A stretch of 22,806 nucleotides of DNA from a virus, in IMG/VR virus record IMGVR_UViG_3300032088_000096, positions 1-22,806 of that record, one strand, 5' to 3'. The notes under the pieces are model-generated. The model was given only the letters and a program-made list of their open reading frames with translations, had not been told where the DNA came from and ran no database searches. Both the position numbers and the translations under genes were made by a program. This document shows, piece after piece, positions 14,632-20,559 of this stretch (positions are counted from its first letter, which is position 1; the number at the start of each line of letters is the position of its first letter).

Positions 14632-14895
14632 TCATAACGCCATCGGGACGCCGATTGAGGCGGTGATGGAGGTGAGGGCGATGAGGAGGATTCTGTTGAT
14701 TGCAGAGCCGATTTGGGCTTGTAGTTCGGCCTTGAAGTCCATAAGGTCGTCAATATCCCGACGAGCCTCAGTCTGTTCTTTTTTAATGTCTTCAATGTCC
14801 TGTGCAATGTGAGCGAGATGGTTGTCCCGAATGACAGCAACATCATGTCGAAGCCCTTTAAGCATCTCAAGTAGAACCGACTCAGCATCCGCCAT
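14632..14895 (-). CDS. XhlA-like coiled-coil membrane protein (87 aa)
   Basis: Residues 1-58 form a long amphipathic helix (VLLEMLKGLRHDVAVI, then HIAQDIEDIKKEQTEARRDI and FKAELQAQIG) and residues 66-84 form one membrane helix (RILLIALTSITASIGV) with a short outside tail. This coil-plus-tail-anchor plan is that of hemolysin XhlA and similar phage lysis-module proteins, which bind the membrane from the inside. Assignment is by architecture, not by a strict motif. It lies between the terminase and the two-helix membrane protein. Confidence 0.6.
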   Translation of the reverse strand: MADAESVLLEMLKGLRHDVAVIRDNHLAHIAQDIEDIKKEQTEARRDIDDLMDFKAELQAQIGSAINRILLIALTSITASIGVPMAL

Positions 14896-14962
14896 GATTT
14901 ACCCAATAATGAAAGGAGGTTTAAGAGCATGATTGCCACGATGAATATGACCGTCGAGTACA
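14896..14962 (-). promoter_or_regulatory. Possible weak promoter upstream of the XhlA-like gene
   Basis: The 67-bp gap contains CTCTTAAACC at the place of a TATA box (22 nt from the ATG) and ATTGGGTAAATC directly before the ATG. The second block matches ATAGGGTAAAAC of the portal promoter well. No SD is present, which supports some leaderless start. Confidence 0.4.
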
Positions 14963-16489
14963 TCATCGACCGCCAAAAGTTCTCATCTCAGGTACGCCGC
15001 CACCATCACCAATCTCCACTGCGAGTCTCGCATACAACAGGGCGTGGAATGCGTGGTCGTCACCGTCTCTTCCGTACTTGGTCAGGGTCTGACCTCGGAC
15101 AGGGCGAGTGTTCTTCTCATCATTTTCCATTGACGATGTGAGACAGCACCACTCATGGGCGACCCAAGCAAGTGATTCGTCTCGATAGGGCAGGGAGACC
15201 TCTCGATTCTTGATTGCCTCAATCGTCTGTTCGACATAGGTCGTTCTATCGACGACGCACATGAAAATTAGGTTGCGATTGTTGTCTCGCTTCTTGTACT
15301 CGTAGGGCGTCATTGGCCGAGAAGAGTAGTAGCAGGAGCGGACACGGTCGCCGAACTCGGCTTGCAGTTCCTTGACCTGCCGAGCACCATATCCAATGTC
15401 ACAGACGACCTGTACGCAGTTATAATCGACAATCATTTTGCTGATTTCAGCGACCTCGTCTTGCTCACCTGTCTCTCGTGAATCCAATTTGCGGGCATCG
15501 AGTATGTTGCCCTTATTGTCCGTGATAACCACAGTGGTCTCTCTTCCCCAATCGACGCCCATGAACGACTCGTTCGGAGGTGTGACGCTCTTGACAATGT
15601 CCTTTTCCCTATCGAGAACAGGCAACACCTCGTCGAATGTTAGCGGCTTCGTAGCACCTGCGAAGAACTCACCGAGCACTTCGTTGGAGAATCGTCGAGG
15701 GCCGTATGTCTCCTTCTTTTGGGCTATGTCTTTGGCTGTAATATCGGGGTGCATAGTCTGTGATATGTGATAGCCAATGATGCCTGCTTTAGTGCCTCCG
15801 TGTACCCAAGACTCGGACTCACTATCCCATTCACCCTTCGTGGATTTTTCCCATAATTTCCAGAACTCTGACCCCTGCTCACGGGCTGTTCCCGACACGA
15901 CGACCCACTTGTAGTCTGACTGAGCGAGCATCTCAACCAACATCGGCAGTATGTCTCCGCCACTGTCCTGATACTCGTCGATGCAACACAAATCGGCCTC
16001 GATACCCAAGAGGGCGTGAGCATCTCCCCAATTCGAGTAGGAGTACAGGTGATTCGGAGTCTTCGCTCCTACATCGAATGATTGGTGGCTCACGGATGCC
16101 TTCGTCCGTGCCTTCATCAAGCATCCACCGTTGATTGACCCCATCATAGCCCCATTGAGCCTCTCCTCGACGAATCTCGTCACTTGGGGCTGTCGGGGGG
16201 CTGTATAGACGGCGTTGAAGTAAGGTATGTTCAGGAGGCCGTAGAGGAGTAGGTTGCATATCGTCTCGGTCTTCTCGACCTTGCGACTGCACTTGAGTAC
16301 AATCATTTTCGTACTGTCGCTCTTCTGAGTCGCTCCGAAGTGCCTGTAAATCTCAGTGAGGTACGGTCGGGCATCGAGCCTGAACGGCTTGCCGTCAATC
16401 GTGCGAAAGTAGCACGACCAACGGTCAGGGTACAGGGCAATCTCTCGTGCTTGCTCGGCCGTCAATTGGCCCGTCTTAGCATCCGCCAT
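14963..16489 (-). CDS. terL: Terminase large subunit (TerL)
   Basis: The ATP-driven DNA packaging motor and nuclease. 508 aa. ATPase part: a Walker-A-like KCSRKVEKTE (66-75, with Lys73-Thr74 but Glu where Gly is usual), a Walker B ADLCCIDE (165-172) and the coupling motif VVVSGTARE (196-204). Nuclease part, RNase-H fold: FMGVDWGRET (Asp313), VQVVCDIGYGARQ (Asp364) and GDDHAFHALLYA (Asp478). All three acidic metal ligands are present. No small terminase gene is apparent beside it; the 129-aa gene upstream has no helix-turn-helix. Start at 16489 is supported by CATAGGGT just before the ATG. Confidence 0.93.
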   Translation of the reverse strand: MADAKTGQLTAEQAREIALYPDRWSCYFRTIDGKPFRLDARPYLTEIYRHFGATQKSDSTKMIVLKCSRKVEKTETICNLLLYGLLNIPYFNAVYTAPRQPQVTRFVEERLNGAMMGSINGGCLMKARTKASVSHQSFDVGAKTPNHLYSYSNWGDAHALLGIEADLCCIDEYQDSGGDILPMLVEMLAQSDYKWVVVSGTAREQGSEFWKLWEKSTKGEWDSESESWVHGGTKAGIIGYHISQTMHPDITAKDIAQKKETYGPRRFSNEVLGEFFAGATKPLTFDEVLPVLDREKDIVKSVTPPNESFMGVDWGRETTVVITDNKGNILDARKLDSRETGEQDEVAEISKMIVDYNCVQVVCDIGYGARQVKELQAEFGDRVRSCYYSSRPMTPYEYKKRDNNRNLIFMCVVDRTTYVEQTIEAIKNREVSLPYRDESLAWVAHEWCCLTSSMENDEKNTRPVRGQTLTKYGRDGDDHAFHALLYARLAVEIGDGGGVPEMRTFGGR

Positions 16490-16531
16490 ACCCTATGAGG
16501 GGCAGGCGGGGTTTGAAACCGTTGCGGGTGT
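16490..16531 (-). promoter_or_regulatory. Possible weak promoter of the terminase gene
   Basis: The spacer holds GGTTTCAAACC near the expected TATA position and CATAGGGT touching the ATG. The second block equals the start-proximal element of the promoters at 3803, 14027 and 22779. The TATA box is poor, so activity would need help or read-through. Confidence 0.35.
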
Positions 16532-16921
16532 TCAATGTTGGTGTCCGCACCCGCAGGTTGGTTCGGGTTGGCGTCGAATGAATCGCCATAGGCGAGCCGC
16601 CTTCGCTTGAATCCACCACCACTTCTCGCTGATTGCGTTGTTGATAGTGTAGTAAAGGCCATACTTGAGGTAAAAGTGAGCCTCAAATGCACGCCATCGG
16701 CAAGGTATTCCGAATAGGCTACAACGGTCTTTGTCACAGCACATCGTCTTGCCATCGTCTTCGTCAATCATGCCGACCCAATGAAACATCGGATATTCCT
16801 TATACACCAAATCGACTTCTTCGGCATCTGAAAGGTCGTAGCCCATTCCGTTGTTGATGTAGGAAGGGTTTGATGGGCCTATGTAGCCGTCACCGACTGT
16901 GTAGTATGGTTCTTCGTGCAT
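16532..16921 (-). CDS. Hypothetical Cys/aromatic-rich protein (129 aa)
   Basis: Starts at the ATG at 16921, with AGAGG 8 nt before it and a TATA box 35 nt before it. Upstream in-frame residues belong to the promoter and are discarded. The N-terminal half is Tyr/Gly-rich (EEPYYTVGDGYIGPSNPSY). The middle has CCDKDRCSLFGIPCRWRAFEAH, a compact cluster of four Cys. The later part is aromatic and basic (EKWWWIQAKAARLWRFIRR), ending with CGCGHQH. It may bind zinc. It is not recognised as a small terminase. Confidence 0.65.
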   Translation of the reverse strand: MHEEPYYTVGDGYIGPSNPSYINNGMGYDLSDAEEVDLVYKEYPMFHWVGMIDEDDGKTMCCDKDRCSLFGIPCRWRAFEAHFYLKYGLYYTINNAISEKWWWIQAKAARLWRFIRRQPEPTCGCGHQH

Positions 16922-16980
16922 GTTATTCGCCTCTGTTCTATCGTAGTAGCCTGTCCTATATAACCGTGTCGGTGAAAGAC
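16922..16980 (-). promoter_or_regulatory. Archaeal promoter with a short 5' leader (129-aa gene / terminase)
   Basis: CGACACGGT, TATATA, then GGACAGGCTACTAC and GATAGAACAGAGGCGAA, AAC and ATG follow. The box is 35 nt from the ATG, 13 more than in the leaderless class, so the mRNA should have a leader of about 13 nt carrying AGAGG as SD. The GATAGAACAGAGGCGAA block also occurs before the gene at 19607. Confidence 0.8.
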
Positions 16981-17586
16981 TCAGCCCCATTGAATACCGT
17001 ATCGCTTTGCACAGATTGGGCCGACGCCTGCAACCAATGAGCGGTCGTCAGTCAATGTGCGAGAGCAAAGACAGCAGTTCCCTGACTTCTTGCCGTAGGA
17101 GAGGACATAGGTCTCGATTCCCGTAGCAACCATATCGTCAAGAATAGCCTGTGCGCCCATTTTGTAGTAGCCGTCACGAGCAACCAAGTGACCGACAGGA
17201 GTGACCTTGCCGACATACTTGCCGTTGCACTTGACATAGATGTGGTCAGGGTTCTTGCCGTGAGCGGGGGCGAGATAAAGTGTGGTTGTCAATCGACCGA
17301 CTGTGAAAGTCATGCGAGCCTTCTTGAGGTCGGCCTTCTTCATGAATTGAACGACTTCGATGTAGTCACCTTCGTCGTCGGATTCGTATGCCATAGGGTC
17401 TGATTCCTTGTGTGCGGCTTCTGTGGATAACTTGACAGCCCATGTAGTCTGTTTTGGGCTGAGTGTGCCTTTGGTCTCAAATTGACGCATCATCGAGGTC
17501 ACGAAGTTCCCTGTGAGGTTGCCTTCGCTAACTTGGTATGCCATCATGTCGTATGCTTCTTGGGGGGTATGGGTCTTGTCTGCCAT
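16981..17586 (-). CDS. Phage protein with C-terminal DUF6011-like zinc finger (201 aa)
   Basis: The C-terminal 45 residues, GKKSGNCCLCSRTLTDDRSL then AGVGPICAKRYG, match the small zinc finger DUF6011: C-x-x-C-x-R-x-L-x-(D/N)-x-x-S, then G-(I/V)-G-P-x-C-A-x-(K/R). It is common at the end of tailed-virus nucleic-acid proteins. Residues 1-60 are helical and contain LSPKQTTWAVKLS, like the start seen in several such proteins. The middle is a beta-rich domain (ARMTFTVGRLTTTLYLAP, then HIYVKCNGKYVGKV). It is a monocistronic unit with its own promoter. Function is unknown; a DNA replication or repair accessory role is guessed from the domain. Confidence 0.7.
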   Translation of the reverse strand: MADKTHTPQEAYDMMAYQVSEGNLTGNFVTSMMRQFETKGTLSPKQTTWAVKLSTEAAHKESDPMAYESDDEGDYIEVVQFMKKADLKKARMTFTVGRLTTTLYLAPAHGKNPDHIYVKCNGKYVGKVTPVGHLVARDGYYKMGAQAILDDMVATGIETYVLSYGKKSGNCCLCSRTLTDDRSLVAGVGPICAKRYGIQWG

Positions 17587-17624
17587 GTTCTATCGTAGGG
17601 TATTCCCCTATATAAGAGTGCCTA
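17587..17624 (-). promoter_or_regulatory. Archaeal promoter of the DUF6011-like gene
   Basis: A 38-bp spacer following a TGA stop: TAGGCACTCT, TATATA, GGGGAATACCC, TACGATAGAAC, ATG. An extra TAG follows the TGA, so the conserved TAGGC is kept although it is not the stop used. Confidence 0.82.
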
Positions 17625-17915
17625 TCAAAGGTTCTCATTTAGCAATTTCAGGTCATGAGGTGGCTGAGGTACAATAGCCCAAAACAGCCCACAGCCTGCG
17701 TTAGGAAGCCTCCCGCACACCACTACTACATTCGGCCAGTCAGTCCCGTCGCCGAGCGTCAGAGCGTCCACAGGGCCTTTACGGCCACAGTTCGGACATG
17801 ATTCGTATGTTCCAGTTCCCGTGACAGTGACTTTCCGAGAATCGACACCCATCTCTTCGCTCGTAGGAGCAATGACCGCCAGTGGAATCTTCTTGTTCAA
17901 CAACCATCGTGTCAT
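17625..17915 (-). CDS. Zinc-ribbon hypothetical protein (96 aa)
   Basis: Last gene of the accessory operon; its ATG overlaps the previous stop as ATGA (start 17915). MTRWLLNKKIPLAVIAP is followed by VTVTGTGTYESCPNCGRKGP and VVVVCGRLPNAGCGLFWAIV. The four Cys (CPNC, then C and C 8 residues apart) form a zinc ribbon between beta strands. No family recognised. Confidence 0.7.
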   Translation of the reverse strand: MTRWLLNKKIPLAVIAPTSEEMGVDSRKVTVTGTGTYESCPNCGRKGPVDALTLGDGTDWPNVVVVCGRLPNAGCGLFWAIVPQPPHDLKLLNENL

Positions 17916-18085
17916 TGAGTATCGACTCCGATAATGTGACCACACTCAGCACACCACATACGAGGAGTCCCGTCTGTGTACTGCTTGATTTTGGCATTGA
18001 CAAATCCAGTCTGAGTGTATGGATTGACTGTGCAAACACCGTGAATTGGTGCTTGGCATCCTTCGGGGCAAACGAGTAAAGTCAT
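17912..18085 (-). CDS. Very small zinc-ribbon protein (57 aa)
   Basis: A 57-codon gene with ATGA overlaps at both ends, which argues strongly for translation. MTLLVCPEGCQAPIHGVC, then GTPRMWCAECGHIIGV. Pairs CPEGC (a C-x3-C) and CAEC with an additional Cys and His could bind one zinc. Function unknown. Confidence 0.72.
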   Translation of the reverse strand: MTLLVCPEGCQAPIHGVCTVNPYTQTGFVNAKIKQYTDGTPRMWCAECGHIIGVDTQ

Positions 18086-18258
18086 ACACGCTCATGCTCC
18101 GTCATATCACCCTTGCCGTGTTGAGAGAGCCTTAGAATAACCGCTCTGTTGATGCAGGGTGAACACACCGTAGCGGAGATGCCGAATGCTGATACTGATT
18201 GCGAACCTCTGCTGTAAAGGGCCTTGCCCTCTATGCCGCACATATCACACTTGCTCAT
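18082..18258 (-). CDS. Very small zinc-finger protein (58 aa)
   Basis: A 58-codon gene, coupled by ATGA on both sides. MSKCDMCGIEGKALYSRGSQ, then FGISATVCSPCINRAVI. CDMC (4-7) and CSPC (32-35) lie 24 residues apart, a treble-clef-like zinc finger. The C-terminal part is a basic helix (RAVILRLSQHGK). Function unknown. Confidence 0.75.
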   Translation of the reverse strand: MSKCDMCGIEGKALYSRGSQSVSAFGISATVCSPCINRAVILRLSQHGKGDMTEHERV

Positions 18259-19313
18259 TCAACCACCCGCACATAGATTTTGGTTAGGAGGGCCTGTTGC
18301 TTCTCGCTCATTTTGAATCCGTGTTGGATTCGGTCTTGCATTTGCTTGACGAAGTTCGTTTCCCATTCATTGAGAGTGCTGAACGACGAGGATGCGATAA
18401 TATCGTCCGCAGGGTTAGGCTCAGGGCCACCGTTTCGCTCGTTCTCCATGATGAGGTCAAGGAAGTCTTTGTTGCCGTAGCGGAGGCCGCTGAGGCCATA
18501 CTTGCGAATGTTGATTTCAACCGTGCCAATGCGACTTGCTTGGTCAGTGTTCAACCATCCCAAATCAGCCTGCTTTTCAGCCATGCTTCTGAATCGGGTC
18601 GCCTCCATAGCCTTGCGGCTTGCCGTGAGCGTGACGACTGCTGAGGTCGTGCTGAATGGTGCGTGCATCTCCTTGAATCGCTTCAATTCCATGACTCGGT
18701 TAGCGTTAGCCGCATCGAGGTCAATGCTCTTGAACCATTCAAAGGTCGAAGTCTTCTGAGAGATGTAGCCTCGCTTGGTTAGCATTCGGAACGCTCGCTT
18801 GGCGTATCCCACCGTTGTCTTCTCATAGAGCCAATCGTTGTCGATAACCCCGTTGATGTACTCGATTGCTTTTGCACCGTAGTCGAGGTTGAACTTGGCT
18901 TTGAAGAAGCGGTCTTTCGCTTCGCCCATTTTGATTTTCAAGAAGTCTTTCTTGGCATCACCTGTCAGTCCCTCGACGCCGTCAGTCACGATTTCAATGT
19001 GCTTATACACACATTCGTTCCCGACCACGACTTCTCGTCCTTGCACATCGTCAGAGATGTAGCAGGCTTCCCTGATGTGGTCTTTGCCGCACAGGTAACA
19101 ATTCCCATGCGAGGTCTTCAAGAACTCTGAGCGGTCGTATCTCCAATCAGACATGAAGTCGTCATAGACTCGGATAGAGTCGTCAGGAGCGACGATTCGT
19201 GAGATGTTGGCGAGGTTGATGACCACACGCTTTTCATGCGGTTGAACGCCTCGTATGAGGTTCTCTTTGACCTGCTCAGGCAGTTCGCCGTCGTAGAGTC
19301 GTGCGCCGTCCAT
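18255..19313 (-). CDS. Zinc-finger protein of unknown function (352 aa)
   Basis: Residues about 68-105 carry NCYLCGKDHIREACYISDD, then GREVVVGNECVYKHIEI. C-x-x-C, a central Cys and the closing V-G-N-E-C-V make a zinc-binding unit. Similar C-x-x-C, then G-x-E-C-V finger units occur in viral proteins, but I cannot name the family. The remaining sequence is helical and Lys/Arg-rich, with long helices (GEAKDRFFKAKFNLDYG and FVKQMQDRIQHGFKMSEKQQ). It starts 1 nt after the stop of the winged-helix-like gene and overlaps the next gene. Perhaps a DNA- or RNA-binding accessory protein. Confidence 0.65.
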   Translation of the reverse strand: MDGARLYDGELPEQVKENLIRGVQPHEKRVVINLANISRIVAPDDSIRVYDDFMSDWRYDRSEFLKTSHGNCYLCGKDHIREACYISDDVQGREVVVGNECVYKHIEIVTDGVEGLTGDAKKDFLKIKMGEAKDRFFKAKFNLDYGAKAIEYINGVIDNDWLYEKTTVGYAKRAFRMLTKRGYISQKTSTFEWFKSIDLDAANANRVMELKRFKEMHAPFSTTSAVVTLTASRKAMEATRFRSMAEKQADLGWLNTDQASRIGTVEINIRKYGLSGLRYGNKDFLDLIMENERNGGPEPNPADDIIASSSFSTLNEWETNFVKQMQDRIQHGFKMSEKQQALLTKIYVRVVE

Positions 19314-19607
19314 TCAGTCGTCCTCCGTGATAATGTCAGGGTCAGCGACTTCGTGATTCAAAGTCCATTCGACACGAACACGCTCGTTCCCACTTGGAGT
19401 CAAACCGTTCTTCGTCGCTTTGGCAATAATGACATCACCGTCACGCTTCATTTGCTTGAGCACGAATGCCATTTGCCTCGGAGTTCTTCGGTGGCCTTGA
19501 GCGACGACAGGGTTCACGACTTCGGCGATTGTTGCGCTCGTCATCGGTCGGCTGTCAGCCATTAGTCGTTCTCGGATTGCCGCTCTTAACTTCTTGGGGA
19601 TTTTCAT
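19314..19607 (-). CDS. Small winged-helix-like protein (97 aa)
   Basis: The pattern of residues 1-75 is that of a winged helix: KLRAAIRERLMADS (helix 1), MTSATIAEVVNPV (helix 2), RTPRQMAFVLKQMKRDGDVI (recognition helix then wing) and VRVEWTL (last strand). It may act as operon regulator or DNA adaptor. The acidic tail ends EVADPDIITEDD. As the first gene of the accessory operon, it could control this or another operon; that is inference. AGAGG precedes the ATG. Confidence 0.65.
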   Translation of the reverse strand: MKIPKKLRAAIRERLMADSRPMTSATIAEVVNPVVAQGHRRTPRQMAFVLKQMKRDGDVIIAKATKNGLTPSGNERVRVEWTLNHEVADPDIITEDD

Positions 19608-19662
19608 ATTTGTTCGCCTCTGTTCTATCCGAAGGGGTTTCTATACTTAAATGTTCTCCAAG
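19608..19662 (-). promoter_or_regulatory. Archaeal promoter with short 5' leader (accessory operon)
   Basis: TTTAAGTATAG serves as the box, followed by AAACCCCTTCG, GATAGAACAGAGGCGAA and CAAAT before the ATG. The 17-nt GATAGAAC-AGAGGCGAA block equals that at 16922. AGAGG is a usable SD and the predicted leader is about 14 nt. Confidence 0.7.
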
Positions 19663-20559
19663 TTATAGATGCTTGATAGTCGTCTTACACGCCTTGCAGG
19701 CGAACGACACATCAGGCTGTCCGTCGGGACATTGAGCCTTAGCGAGACCCAATATAACCCTTTGCCCGCACTTGGCGCATCGAATCATTTCAACCCAATA
19801 ATTGCTATTCCCGTAGGAAGTAGGAGCACGGGTATCGAGGTACGGTTCAACCTTGCTATACACCTCTTCGACAGCCTCTTCGTGCGCCGTTTCGTCTGTC
19901 TCATAACCGTAAGCGAAGAAGAATTGAGAATCGAACATGCGAAGTTCACCTGATACGATTTTCTCGCCATGCACCGTATAGTCATAGGTGACACCGCTGT
20001 ACTTGACGGGCTTGTGATGTGATGGAAGAAGACCTGCATCAATGTCCGTTAGGTATGACATTTTGTCTTCAACGCAACACAGAATCCTGACCACTTCGTT
20101 GTCAAAAGTGGTTGATTCGTAGCACAGAGCCAACGCCGCTCTAAGGGTTATCTCGTTCAATAGGTAATGGTCGTGTCCCCACTTTTCGGGATGGATGACC
20201 TCGATTGACCCGTCATCGGGTGTGTTCATTATTTTCAAAGCCGTCTGAAATCCCTCTTTCGGTGGCACTGCTTTGACTGCCACTCTAAACAGGTTGGGGC
20301 TATCAATCGGAGATAGGTGCAACACGACAGGGATAGAATCGGTTCTCCATATCACTGCAAGTGGGTTCATGTCGTCCTCAACATCACTAACCAATTCAAC
20401 GATTGAAGTCAGGTCTCCCGAAGAGAAGCACGAACTCGTGCCATCAACGAGTCGTTGAAGTAGGTCATCGTGACTCTCAAAGAAAGTCTCATCAATGCCA
20501 TCTCTAAGGTAGAACTTGCCACCTCTGTCATCGTGTATTCGGCTTCGTAGGAGGTTCAT
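19663..20559 (-). CDS. Hypothetical protein with C-terminal zinc ribbon (298 aa)
   Basis: The ATG overlaps the stop of the VWA gene (ATGA), so both proteins are probably made together. Residues 1-230 form an unrecognised acidic alpha/beta domain (for example LLNEITLRAALALCYE and FFFAYGYETDETAHEEAVEE). The last 45 residues, RCAKCGQRVILGLAKAQCP then VSFACKACKTTIKHL, hold CxxC, C and CxxC for one zinc. A role as a partner or substrate adaptor of the VWA protein is inferred from coupling only. Confidence 0.65.
   Translation of the reverse strand: MNLLRSRIHDDRGGKFYLRDGIDETFFESHDDLLQRLVDGTSSCFSSGDLTSIVELVSDVEDDMNPLAVIWRTDSIPVVLHLSPIDSPNLFRVAVKAVPPKEGFQTALKIMNTPDDGSIEVIHPEKWGHDHYLLNEITLRAALALCYESTTFDNEVVRILCCVEDKMSYLTDIDAGLLPSHHKPVKYSGVTYDYTVHGEKIVSGELRMFDSQFFFAYGYETDETAHEEAVEEVYSKVEPYLDTRAPTSYGNSNYWVEMIRCAKCGQRVILGLAKAQCPDGQPDVSFACKACKTTIKHL

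Noticed and set aside
16532-16921. 129-aa gene upstream of TerL as the small terminase
   Set aside because: Position fits, but there is no helix-turn-helix or coiled coil; it is Cys- and aromatic-rich instead.
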